Positions 7,722-15,604 of a stretch of DNA of 64,000 nucleotides are shown here, piece by piece. Where the stretch lies: the NCBI GenBank assembly GCA_017561205.1, contig JAFZDL010000025.1, forward strand, positions 62,001-126,000, read 5' to 3'. Origin of the DNA: Oscillospiraceae bacterium (GTDB taxonomy: Bacteria > Bacillota > Clostridia > Oscillospirales > Oscillospiraceae). A program made the position numbers and the translations under genes. The notes beneath the pieces are model-generated. The model had not been told where the DNA came from. It did no database searches and saw only the letters and a list, made by a program, of their open reading frames with translations. Position 1 is the first letter of the stretch, and each line of letters starts with the position of its first letter.

Positions 7722-8927
7722 TTACAGACCCATTTGTTCTCTACGGTACTGGGCGATACCCTTGCCCAACAGTTCCATTGCCCGCTGCAATTCCTTCTGT
7801 TCAAGCACATATGCAACACGCACTTCATTGATACCACTGCCGGGGGTTTCATAGAACGGCGCACCGGGAGCAAACATCACAGTTTCTCCATTATCGGAAA
7901 ATGCTGTTAAGAGCCAACGCTGGAACTTATCAGCATCATCCACTGGAAGCTGCGCCATTACATAGAAAGCACCCATAGGCTCCTCGACAAGAACACCGGG
8001 AATTTCACGAAGCCCCTTCACTACAGTATCTCTGCGCTTTTTATACTCAGCCTTGGATTGCTTAAAGAACTCCTTGTCAACAGAATACAGGGCTGTAGCG
8101 CCAATCTGATCCAAGGTGGCAACAGAAAGCCGGGACTGGCAAAACTTTAGAATTGCCTGCTGCAGTTCTTTGTTCTTGGTAATTACGCAGCCTACTCTTG
8201 CGCCGCAGGAAGAGAACCGTTTGGATACCGAGTCAACAATAACCAGATTATCGTCAATATCGGTGAAACGACCCATACTGGGAATGCCATACTTATCGTC
8301 ATAGCAGAACTCCCGGTAAACCTCATCGCTGATCAAGAACAGATCGTATTCCTTTGCTACATCCGCGATCATGCGCATCTCTTCCCGGCTCAGTACGACA
8401 CCCGTAGGATTGCCGGGGTTGGTGATCATAATTGCCCGGGTATTCTTGGTAATCAGCTTTTCGATCCGCTCCCGGAAAGCATAGCGATACCCCTCTTCCG
8501 GCGTGGTGTGAAGGGCGCGGATAACACCACCGGCAGCGTGAACAAAGGTAGTATAGTTGGGATAGTAGGGCTCGGGGATAATCACCTCAGTATAGGGGTC
8601 AAGAATGCTTAAGCAGGTGAAAAGCAGTGCTTCACTACCACCAGTGGTAATAAAAATATCACCGGTATCCAAAGAAATACCCAACCTGGCATAGTACTTA
8701 CGAATAGCATCGATCAAAGCGGGATTGCCGGGAGATGCCTCATAAGCAAGTGTCTTATCGTCAAAGGCTCGGGTCGCCTCATAAAACGCTGCCGGGGTGG
8801 GAATGTCGGGCTGACCGATATTCAGATGGTAGATTTTCTTTCCGTCTTCCTTCGCTTTTACCGCCAGAGGGTGGAACTTTCGCATAGGTGAGGGTTCACA
8901 GCGGTTTGCGTTGATCGAAATTTTCAT
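7722..8927 (-). CDS. PLP-dependent aminotransferase, class I/II
   Basis: 401 residues from ATG 8925-8927, which has AGGAGGT 4-5 nt upstream; an ATG 30 nt further up lacks a site. The fold-type I signatures are present: NIGQPDIPTP, ITNPGNPTG, SDEVYREF and the PLP lysine in DSVSKRFSSCG. The family includes aspartate, alanine and aromatic aminotransferases, and substrate cannot be fixed by eye. The gene start lies inside the end of the AGCS alanine/glycine symporter gene (32-nt overlap). That arrangement argues for translation coupled to uptake of an amino acid that this enzyme transaminates, plausibly alanine. Confidence 0.88.
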   Translation of the reverse strand: MKISINANRCEPSPMRKFHPLAVKAKEDGKKIYHLNIGQPDIPTPAAFYEATRAFDDKTLAYEASPGNPALIDAIRKYYARLGISLDTGDIFITTGGSEALLFTCLSILDPYTEVIIPEPYYPNYTTFVHAAGGVIRALHTTPEEGYRYAFRERIEKLITKNTRAIMITNPGNPTGVVLSREEMRMIADVAKEYDLFLISDEVYREFCYDDKYGIPSMGRFTDIDDNLVIVDSVSKRFSSCGARVGCVITKNKELQQAILKFCQSRLSVATLDQIGATALYSVDKEFFKQSKAEYKKRRDTVVKGLREIPGVLVEEPMGAFYVMAQLPVDDADKFQRWLLTAFSDNGETVMFAPGAPFYETPGSGINEVRVAYVLEQKELQRAMELLGKGIAQYRREQMGL

Positions 8928-10308
8928 AAGTACCTCCTGAGGCAACTTTCGTGCCAATTATATTTTTATAGTTTACAGTGAGCTTTACAAGCTCAGGGCA
9001 AGAATAAAGCAAAATTATCAGATTGGGAATAGCCATAAGCCCGTTTGCAATTTCAGAAAGTGACCAAACTGTGCCTGTGCTCAACACTGCGCCTAAAACG
9101 ACGGAGCCTGCTTGCAGCCATACAAATTTTTGCCAAACATTTTGTCCAAACAGGAATTGAGCACAACGAGCTCCGTATAAGCCCCAACCGATTATGGTAG
9201 CAAAGGCCAGACAACACAAAGTGAATGCCAAGGGTATATGTACCCAGCTACCATAAATTTCTGAAAACGCATCGGCTGTGATCTGTATACCAAGATCCTG
9301 CCCATAGGGAATCGAAATGCCACTGCATAAAATCACAAGGGCGGTCATTGTGCAGATCACAATGGTGTCAATAAACACTTCCATAATCCCCATAAGACCC
9401 TGCTGCGCCGGTTGAGAAACATCAGCTGCAGCATGCGCAATACCGGCAGTTCCCATACCCGCCTCATTGGTAAACACGCCACGGCAGGCGCCAACACGAA
9501 GGGCTACAAATATAGAACCTACCACGCCGCCAGTTACAGCCTTGGAATTAAATGCGCCGGATACTATAGCTACAACTGCATTTGGTATTGCTTCTGCACG
9601 TAGAACTAACACGCCAAGGCACAGCAGAATATAAAACAAAGATGCAAAAGGAACCAGGAATGCTGCCGCTGAACCAATGCGCTTAGCGCCGCCAAGAAGC
9701 ACCAGCGCCAAAAGTATGGCCAGTGCAATTCCAATTAGCAGATTCATAAAGTCCGATTCTCCACCGCCCAGCGACCTGACAGCACCGTTAATGCCGCCCA
9801 AAACAGTATTGATTTGGGTAGCCGAACCAACGCCGAAGGCAGCAACAACACCGAAAAAGCAATAAATAGCTGCAAGCGGCTGCCATTTTCTGCCCATTCC
9901 CTGCCTGACAATATACATCGGTCCACCCAGATAGGTTCCGTCATTTCCTTTTACCCGGTAGCGGACAGAGAGAACTGCTTCCGCAAATTTTGTTGTCATG
10001 CCCAGCAGTGCGCAGATCCACATCCAAAACACAGCGCCGGGTCCACCCAGAGCAATTGCACCTGCAACACCGGCAAGATTTCCTGTACCAACGGTGGCAG
10101 CCAAGGCTGTGCACAAGGCTTTATAGGAAGAAACACCCCTATTGTCCGATTTCCGCAAGGATAACAGGAAAGCCTTGAGCGCCGCCGGAAACAGTCGCAA
10201 CTGCACCCAACCTGTCCGTACACTCAGCAAAATACCCACAGACAGAATCAGGATCAGTCCCGGCACGCCCCACACAAAACCGTTGACAGCATCTAATAGT
10301 TTTATCAT
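8896..10308 (-). CDS. Sodium:alanine/glycine symporter, AGCS family
   Basis: 470 residues, about ten to eleven membrane helices. Family hallmarks are GTGNLAGVAGAIALGGPGAVFWMW near residue 75 (the Ala/Gly and Na+ site helix) and FTNEAGMGTAGIAHAAA near 290. It imports alanine or glycine with sodium across the cytoplasmic membrane. ATG follows AGGAGGAAACA. It is the first gene of a two-gene unit with the aminotransferase. Its own promoter lies immediately upstream. Confidence 0.92.
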   Translation of the reverse strand: MIKLLDAVNGFVWGVPGLILILSVGILLSVRTGWVQLRLFPAALKAFLLSLRKSDNRGVSSYKALCTALAATVGTGNLAGVAGAIALGGPGAVFWMWICALLGMTTKFAEAVLSVRYRVKGNDGTYLGGPMYIVRQGMGRKWQPLAAIYCFFGVVAAFGVGSATQINTVLGGINGAVRSLGGGESDFMNLLIGIALAILLALVLLGGAKRIGSAAAFLVPFASLFYILLCLGVLVLRAEAIPNAVVAIVSGAFNSKAVTGGVVGSIFVALRVGACRGVFTNEAGMGTAGIAHAAADVSQPAQQGLMGIMEVFIDTIVICTMTALVILCSGISIPYGQDLGIQITADAFSEIYGSWVHIPLAFTLCCLAFATIIGWGLYGARCAQFLFGQNVWQKFVWLQAGSVVLGAVLSTGTVWSLSEIANGLMAIPNLIILLYSCPELVKLTVNYKNIIGTKVASGGTYENFDQRKPL

Positions 10309-10319
10309 TGTTTCCTCCT

Positions 10320-10348
10320 ATCATAGCACTACTTTTCAAAATATACAA
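10320..10348 (-). promoter_or_regulatory. Promoter of symporter-aminotransferase unit
   Basis: TTGTAT (10343-10348) and TATGAT (10320-10325) are 17 nt apart on the minus strand. The -35 lies directly after the U tract of the upstream gene's terminator. The leader is only about a dozen bases long. Confidence 0.55.
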
Positions 10349-10351
10349 GAA

Positions 10352-10383
10352 AAAAGTAGTTTCTCATTTGAGAAACTGCTTTT
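10352..10383 (-). terminator. Terminator of the truA-arsC-like operon
   Basis: Arms 10352-10366 and 10369-10383 (AAAGCAGTTTCTC on the RNA) form a long stem followed by TTTTTTCTTG on the minus strand, just past the stop codon. Confidence 0.85.
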
Positions 10384-10388
10384 GTGTA

Positions 10389-10730
10389 TTATTCCCATTG
10401 GGCCCATACTTCCGGACAATAGCCCACCGTTACCTGCTTACCGTTACGCACGATGGGAGTTCGCATCAACGCCGGGTCGTCAAAGACCTTATCCTCTTTA
10501 GCCCGGCTGTCATCCATATATTTCATCAATGTGATCTCCTGGCTTTTCCCATCCCAGTCAATCAAGTTATCAATGCCGCCGACACCGCGGAGTACCGCAT
10601 CAAATTCTTTGCCGGATAAACCGAATCGGAGCAAGTCGACCATTTGATATTTAATACGCCGCTCCTTAAAGTACCGCTCTGCTTTCTTGGTATCAAAGCA
10701 TTTGCTTTTTCCAAAAATCTGAATATTCAA
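10389..10730 (-). CDS. ArsC/Spx family thioredoxin-fold protein
   Basis: 113 residues if translation begins at TTG 10728-10730, which has GGAGGT at optimal distance and overlaps the truA stop (TTGA). An ATG seven codons earlier lies before the ribosome site and is less likely. The start NIQIFGKSKCFDTKKAERYF is the ArsC/YffB thioredoxin-like opening with a single Cys in place of the CxxC of Spx. It ends with MRTPIVRNGKQVTVGYCPEVW, the conserved TP(I/V) cis-Pro region. The family contains arsenate reductases and redox regulators; a single-Cys member with no ars genes near it cannot be assigned further. Confidence 0.8.
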   Translation of the reverse strand: MNIQIFGKSKCFDTKKAERYFKERRIKYQMVDLLRFGLSGKEFDAVLRGVGGIDNLIDWDGKSQEITLMKYMDDSRAKEDKVFDDPALMRTPIVRNGKQVTVGYCPEVWAQWE

Positions 10731-11461
10731 TAGGTTACCTCCATAAGACACAGACCACAGGCCGGGATCAGTTCCCCCGCCTCAGCACGGCTTGCGCCAA
10801 ACAAATCAGGGATACTGTCCACAGGACGCTCTCCCCTGCCGATCTCCAGCAGTGTTCCCACCATAATGCGAACCATATGGTGCAGGAATCCGTTTCCGGT
10901 GACAGTAAAATGAATCTCATTTCCCTGTCTATCAATCACGAAGCTTTCAATATAACGGACAGTGGATTTTTTCATATTCTTATTGGCGCAGAACGCAGAA
11001 AAATCGTGCTGGCCCAGAAAATCTTTTGATGCCAGAATCATAGCATCCATATCCACAGGCCGAGGATCAATATGCACAAATTTCCGTTCAAACACACAGG
11101 GCTGTTCGCTGTTCCACACCCGGTAGGTATAAGTTTTTGTTTTCACATTCAAGCGGGCATGAAACCTGGGGGACACGTTCTTACAGGAATATATGCCGAT
11201 ATCCTCCGGCAAATAACTGCGAAGCTTTGTAAGAATTTCCTCACAAGGCATAGTGCTTTCACAGTGAAAACTCACAACCTGACCCATTGCGTGGGTTCCC
11301 GCATCGGTACGACCGCTGGCTGATATTTCAATTGGCTCACTTAAAATTCTGCTGAGGGTTTGCTCCAATTTTGTCTGGATGGTATTCTCTGTCCCAGACA
11401 GGCGCTGCCACCCACGATATCGGGTTCCCTCGTAGCAAATATCAAGCCGCAGATTCCGCAT
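10727..11461 (-). CDS. truA: tRNA pseudouridine synthase A
   Basis: 244 residues, full length. The catalytic aspartate is Asp53 in SASGRTDAGTHA, and YEGTRYRGWQ at the N-terminus is typical of TruA. It isomerises uridines 38-40 in the anticodon arm. The start overlaps the end of a 42-codon gene by 20 nt and the stop overlaps the next start, so the three genes form a tightly coupled unit. Confidence 0.95.
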   Translation of the reverse strand: MRNLRLDICYEGTRYRGWQRLSGTENTIQTKLEQTLSRILSEPIEISASGRTDAGTHAMGQVVSFHCESTMPCEEILTKLRSYLPEDIGIYSCKNVSPRFHARLNVKTKTYTYRVWNSEQPCVFERKFVHIDPRPVDMDAMILASKDFLGQHDFSAFCANKNMKKSTVRYIESFVIDRQGNEIHFTVTGNGFLHHMVRIMVGTLLEIGRGERPVDSIPDLFGASRAEAGELIPACGLCLMEVTY

Positions 11462-11570
11462 ACTCCTTCAGTTCCTCTCTGGCTTCCCGCTCTGTGTCTG
11501 CAGAAAACAGGAATTGCCCTTTATAATCATACACCTGAACATGACCGAAAACATAACGAATGGAATACAT
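11442..11570 (-). CDS. 42-residue conserved-looking small protein before truA
   Basis: ATG 11568-11570 has AAGGAGG 8 nt upstream and opens a 42-codon frame, MYSIRYVFGHVQVYDYKG and on to LFSADTEREAREEL. It is acidic and mixed alpha/beta, with no signal peptide or membrane helix. It overlaps the truA start by 20 nt. The ribosome site, coupled overlap and compact fold-like pattern support a real gene. No function is recognised. Confidence 0.6.
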   Translation of the reverse strand: MYSIRYVFGHVQVYDYKGQFLFSADTEREAREELKEYAESAA

Positions 11571-11633
11571 AAGCCATACCTCCTTGGTTTGTATGGCCTA
11601 AGTATATAGCATTATAAGGGTAATAAAACGGAC

Positions 11634-11831
11634 TTATCCAATCACCTTGTAATCGGCTTCTGTGATAGCTTTTTTCAGTGCCTCCACATCCGCATTGCCG
11701 GTTACCGTCACAGTTTTTGCCTGCAGATCCACAACCGCATCCTGCGTACCGGCAACAGCCTTGCAAACAGACTCCACCCGAGCCTTGCAATGGGGACACA
11801 TCATACCTTCAACCTTGATGACAACTTCCAT
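11634..11831 (-). CDS. copZ: Nested in-frame CopZ-like copper chaperone
   Basis: ATG 11829-11831, in frame with copA, is preceded by AAGGAGGAAGTAAAA, the best ribosome site in the vicinity, and would yield a 65-residue free HMA protein (MEVVIKVEGMMCPHCKARV) ending at the copA stop. The size and sequence are those of a CopZ chaperone. In frame, the ribosome site itself encodes the linker PKEEVK. Production of the free chaperone is inferred. The alternative is simply that copA and copZ fused recently and the site is a relic. Confidence 0.55.
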   Translation of the reverse strand: MEVVIKVEGMMCPHCKARVESVCKAVAGTQDAVVDLQAKTVTVTGNADVEALKKAITEADYKVIG

Positions 11832-14096
11832 TTTTACTTCCTCCTTAGGGTTTATATTAACGGTTATTACTTTTTTTGTCTTGAAAAATCGCAAACGCAG
11901 TGCATTTGTCACAACGAAAACAGAGCTCATACTCATAGCCGCCGCGCCAAGCATAGGACTTAACTGCAATCCGAATGCCGGATACAGCACACCGGCAGCG
12001 ACAGGGATTCCAAGACAGTTATAGAAAAATGCCCAAAACAGATTTTCCTTGATGTTGCGGATGGTTGCTTTACTAAGCACAATAGCATCTGCAATTCCGG
12101 TAAGAGAATTGTGCATCAGCACCACATCAGCAGATTCCACCGCAATATCCGTACCGGAACCCACGGTCATTCCCACATCAGCTGTAACCAAAGCCGGAGC
12201 ATCATTGATACCGTCACCAACCATCAAAACACGACGACCCTTTTGCTGCAAAGCAGAAACAGCACCAGCTTTGTCTGCCGGCAAAACATCAGAGATTACC
12301 TCTTGGATTCCGGCTGCACCTGCAATTGCTTTGGCTGTTTTTTCATTATCACCGGTAAGCATTACCACCTGTAAATGCTGTTTTTGTAGCCGTTTCACAG
12401 CTTCTATCGAATCATTTTTCAACTGATCTGCTGCAACAACTGCGCCATAATAGCGCTTTGGGGACGCAAAATATAAGGGTGTCTTCCCTTCTGCTGTCAA
12501 ATCTACATACTCAGGTACGATAATCCCAAGTTCTTCCATCAGTTTGGCATTTCCGCCATAAATCTGTTCGCCGTTAATGGTACCGGTAACACCCTGTCCG
12601 GGCAGTACTCGAAAATCCTCTACGGGCAGCAACGGTAAGGAATCCGCTTTGACCATAATTGCCTTAGCAAATGGATGCTCGGATCGAGATTCCAGAGATG
12701 CCGCAATCGTCAACAGTTCTGTTTCATCCACAGAACCGGGTATCATATCAGTAACACCGGGAACACCAAGTGTCAAAGTACCGGTCTTGTCCAACACCAC
12801 GGTATCGATCTTGTGGAGATTCTCCAAAACCTCCGCATTCTTAAACAGCACGCGCATTCCTGCGCCTCTGCCAGTACCCACCATTATTGCCACAGGGGTC
12901 GCTAATCCCAGAGCACAGGGACAGGAGATCACGAGCACAGAAATCGCTGTGTTGAGTGCAAATTCCAAAGACGCACCTGCTATCAGCCATACAGCCAGTG
13001 CAAGCAGGGCAATTGTCATAACAACAGGCACAAATATACCGGCAATTTTATCGGCAAGACGAGCAATGGGAGCTTTGGAGCCGCCTGCTTCCTCTACCAT
13101 CCGCACAATCTGAGAAAGCGTGGTATCCTTACCTATCTTATCAGCGCGGATCTCCAGATATCCCTCTTTGCTGATAGTAGCGGCAGCTACGGTATCGCCT
13201 ATATTCTTTTCAACGGGGACGCTTTCGCCTGTCAGCGCACTTTGATCAACTGCGGCATGGCCGGACAAAACAGTTCCATCCACGGGAATCGTACCGCCGG
13301 AACGGACGATCACAATATCGCCCAAATACACTTGCTCTAATGTTACAGTTAATTCAACACCGTCACGGCGGACAATTGCGGTTTTGGGTCGCAGATCCAG
13401 CAACGCAGCTATGGCATCTCCTGTTTTACCCTTTGCTCTTGTTTCAAGAAATTTGCCCAGGGTTATCAGAGTCAGAATCATTGCAGCCGACTCAAAATAC
13501 AGGTTCTCCCGGTACTTACGGACAGTTTCCCACTGTCCGTGTCCGGATGCATAAGCCATCACAAAGAGTGCCACAATACCATAGATCAACGCCGCGCCGG
13601 AACCCACCGCAATTAAGGAATCCATATTGGGGACGCGGTTATAAAGGGCCTTAAAACCCTTTATATAATAGACTCTGTTCAAATACACCACCGGCAGCGT
13701 GAGAAAAAGCTGCAGCAGTACTGCTACAACCGCATTCTCAGGGCCGTGATACCAGCCGGGCGCAGGCAATCCCACCATATGCCCCATTGTAAAATACATC
13801 AGGATAAAAAGGCAAATGGCAGAACCGATGATACGCAGCTTCATCTGCTTTAAATTTGTATTTACATCCGGTTTCTTGGTAGTCTGCTTTCCGGTCTGGC
13901 TGGCGCCATACCCCGCATTCTGCACGGCTGCAATAATGGTTTCTGCGACATCTGCATTATCAGCATCCACCACCATTTTCCCAGCCAGCAAATTCACTTC
14001 AGCCTTAGTAACCCCTTGGACCTTAGCAGTAACCTTTTCCACGCGGGCTGAACAAGCAGCACAGGTCATACCTGTGATGTCAAATTTCAGTACCAA
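11634..14096 (-). CDS. copA: Copper-type P1B ATPase with N- and C-terminal HMA domains
   Basis: About 820 residues from TTG 14094-14096, chosen because GGAG lies 8 nt upstream and it gives the normal start MVLKFDITGMTCAAC; an ATG at 14129 lacks a ribosome site. The order is: HMA domain with GMTCAAC; membrane helices; TGES actuator loop; the CPC metal site in SCPCALGLATP; DKTGTLTLG phosphorylation site; SEHPFAKA; GDGINDAPAL. A second HMA domain with GMMCPHC forms the last 65 residues. It exports Cu(I). The C-terminal domain is unusual because its first codon is an ATG with its own ribosome site (see the nested feature). No csoR or copY lies beside it. Confidence 0.93.
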   Translation of the reverse strand: MVLKFDITGMTCAACSARVEKVTAKVQGVTKAEVNLLAGKMVVDADNADVAETIIAAVQNAGYGASQTGKQTTKKPDVNTNLKQMKLRIIGSAICLFILMYFTMGHMVGLPAPGWYHGPENAVVAVLLQLFLTLPVVYLNRVYYIKGFKALYNRVPNMDSLIAVGSGAALIYGIVALFVMAYASGHGQWETVRKYRENLYFESAAMILTLITLGKFLETRAKGKTGDAIAALLDLRPKTAIVRRDGVELTVTLEQVYLGDIVIVRSGGTIPVDGTVLSGHAAVDQSALTGESVPVEKNIGDTVAAATISKEGYLEIRADKIGKDTTLSQIVRMVEEAGGSKAPIARLADKIAGIFVPVVMTIALLALAVWLIAGASLEFALNTAISVLVISCPCALGLATPVAIMVGTGRGAGMRVLFKNAEVLENLHKIDTVVLDKTGTLTLGVPGVTDMIPGSVDETELLTIAASLESRSEHPFAKAIMVKADSLPLLPVEDFRVLPGQGVTGTINGEQIYGGNAKLMEELGIIVPEYVDLTAEGKTPLYFASPKRYYGAVVAADQLKNDSIEAVKRLQKQHLQVVMLTGDNEKTAKAIAGAAGIQEVISDVLPADKAGAVSALQQKGRRVLMVGDGINDAPALVTADVGMTVGSGTDIAVESADVVLMHNSLTGIADAIVLSKATIRNIKENLFWAFFYNCLGIPVAAGVLYPAFGLQLSPMLGAAAMSMSSVFVVTNALRLRFFKTKKVITVNINPKEEVKMEVVIKVEGMMCPHCKARVESVCKAVAGTQDAVVDLQAKTVTVTGNADVEALKKAITEADYKVIG

Positions 14097-14116
14097 TGTA
14101 ATCACTCCATATGCTT

Positions 14117-14178
14117 TGTCAATTGACATTTTCGCAAATTAATGATATTATTTTAGCAAATTGATTTCCAAATTTCAA
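14117..14178. promoter_or_regulatory. Divergent copA/degV promoter region with palindrome
   Basis: Minus strand: TTGAAA (14173-14178), 17 nt, TAAAAT (14150-14155) for copA. Plus strand: TTGACA (14123-14128), 17 nt, TATTAT (14146-14151) for degV. The two -10 elements overlap. TGTCAATTGACA at 14117-14128 is a perfect 12-bp palindrome covering the degV -35 and the copA leader, so it is a candidate operator. It does not match the CopY TACAnnTGTA box. Confidence 0.5.
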
Positions 14179-14205
14179 GCAACACATTTAAGGAGACAGA
14201 GATCA

Positions 14206-15048
14206 ATGAAAATTAAAATTATATCCGACAGCACCTGCGATTTACCCAAGGAACTGCTGGAAAAGTACGACATTGCCATCATCCCTTTGACTGTGGTCAA
14301 AAATGACGAGGCTTTTTCCGATGGCATCACCATCACTACCGATGAAATTTTTGCCCATGCGGCCGCCGGTGGAAGCCTTTGTTCCACAGCCGCTTTGGGC
14401 GTGGTGGATTACCAAGAGAAATTTGCAGAATTCGCCGACACGTATGATGCTGTGGTTCATATCAATATCAGCTCTGAACTTTCCTCCAGCTACCAGAATG
14501 CAAGTCTGGCTGCGGAAGAATTTGACAATGTGGCTGTAATTGACTCCCGCAATCTGTCTACCGGTCAGGGCCTTGTGGTGCTGAAAGCTTGTGAACTGGC
14601 TGAAACATCCACCTCTTTGGAGGAGCTCAAAGAAGAGCTGAACGCATTCACACCCAAAGTAGAAGCCAGTTTTCTCTTAGACCGCCTGGATTATATGGTC
14701 AAGGGAGGACGGTGCACTGCAGTTGTTGCTTTAGGCGCCAATTTACTTGGTCTCAAGCCCTGCATTGAAGTAAAAGACGGCAAAATGGGTGTTGTGAAGA
14801 AATATCGCGGTAATTATGCCAAGAGTCTTGCCAGCTATATAAAGGATCGCCTGGCAAATAGAGATGATCTTGACAAAAAACACCTGTTCATTACCCGCAC
14901 ACCGGTTTCTGACGATTGCCTGAAGGCCGTAGAAGACGCGGTAACCGAATATGCAGATTTTGAAAACATCTACTGGACAATGGCCGGCTGCACAGTTTCC
15001 TGCCACTGCGGTCCAGGGACCTTAGGTGTCCTGTTCGTTAGAAAGTAA
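14206..15048 (+). CDS. DegV family fatty-acid-binding protein
   Basis: 280 residues from ATG 14206 with AGGAGA 9 nt upstream; an in-frame ATG 45 nt earlier has no site. The start KIKIISDSTCDLPKELLEKYDI and later STGQGLVVL and LDRLDYMVKGGR are the DegV family hallmarks. DegV/FakB proteins bind a fatty acid and present it to the FakA kinase for phosphorylation in Firmicute lipid uptake. No fakA is adjacent, so the ligand is unproved. It is a single-gene unit with its own promoter and terminator. Confidence 0.88.
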   Translation: MKIKIISDSTCDLPKELLEKYDIAIIPLTVVKNDEAFSDGITITTDEIFAHAAAGGSLCSTAALGVVDYQEKFAEFADTYDAVVHINISSELSSSYQNASLAAEEFDNVAVIDSRNLSTGQGLVVLKACELAETSTSLEELKEELNAFTPKVEASFLLDRLDYMVKGGRCTAVVALGANLLGLKPCIEVKDGKMGVVKKYRGNYAKSLASYIKDRLANRDDLDKKHLFITRTPVSDDCLKAVEDAVTEYADFENIYWTMAGCTVSCHCGPGTLGVLFVRK

Positions 15049-15055
15049 CATCTTG

Positions 15056-15084
15056 ACCGCCGGAAGTAAGTTTCCGGCGGTTTT
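15056..15084 (+). terminator. Terminator of degV
   Basis: Perfect 10-bp stem ACCGCCGGAA / TTCCGGCGGT followed by TTTT, 7 nt after the degV stop. Confidence 0.8.
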
Positions 15085-15111
15085 AACTTGTCTTTGGTAC
15101 CATCAAAATAA

Positions 15112-15137
15112 AAAAGAGCTTCGGTTGAAGCTCTTTT
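15112..15137 (-). terminator. Terminator of queA-tgt-yajC
   Basis: Stem AAAAGAGCTT / AAGCTCTTTT followed on the minus strand by TTTTTTATTTTG, just past the yajC stop. Confidence 0.85.
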
Positions 15138-15145
15138 CAAGGTTC

Positions 15146-15535
15146 TTACTTCTTTTCAGCCTTTTTGGCAGCCTTTGCTTTGGCCTTGGCTTCCTGCTTC
15201 TTCTTAGCCTCTTCCTTAGCGGCTGCTTCAGCAGTTTCGTTGGTGGACAAAGACCACTTCATCAGTTCCATACGGACCTGGTCCGCGCCGGTCTCGATCA
15301 CGAAGCTATCGCTCTTTACATCCACAACAGTGCCAACGATGCCACCGATGGTGGTGATCTTATCACCGTTCTTCACAGCAGAACGCAGCTGCTCAGCTTC
15401 CTTTTTACGCTTGTTCTCGGGGCGAATCAGCATAAAGTAGAACAGGGCAACCATAATCAGCAGCATAGGCAGCATACCGATCAAACCGCCTGCAGGATTC
15501 GCCTGGGGCGCAGTTTCTTCTAAAAACAGTAACAT
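15146..15535 (-). CDS. yajC: Preprotein translocase accessory subunit YajC
   Basis: 129 residues from ATG 15533-15535, with AAGGAG 8 nt upstream. One membrane helix (MLPMLLIMVALFYFMLIRP) is followed by the YajC core KNGDKITTIGGIVGTVVDV and a charged Ala/Lys/Glu-rich tail of about 40 residues (AAKEEAKKKQEAKAKAKAAK), longer than in most homologues. YajC associates with SecDF at the membrane. It is last in the usual queA-tgt-yajC order. Confidence 0.93.
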   Translation of the reverse strand: MLLFLEETAPQANPAGGLIGMLPMLLIMVALFYFMLIRPENKRKKEAEQLRSAVKNGDKITTIGGIVGTVVDVKSDSFVIETGADQVRMELMKWSLSTNETAEAAAKEEAKKKQEAKAKAKAAKKAEKK

Positions 15536-15604
15536 TGGATTTACTCCTTTTCCTTTTGATATCGAACTTATTATAGCATTATTCCCATAAATTGCAAGCA
15601 CATT

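Noticed and set aside
10389..10751. ATG start at 10749-10751 for the ArsC-like protein
   Set aside because: The GGAGGT ribosome site lies after this ATG; TTG 10728-10730 fits the site and the family N-terminus.
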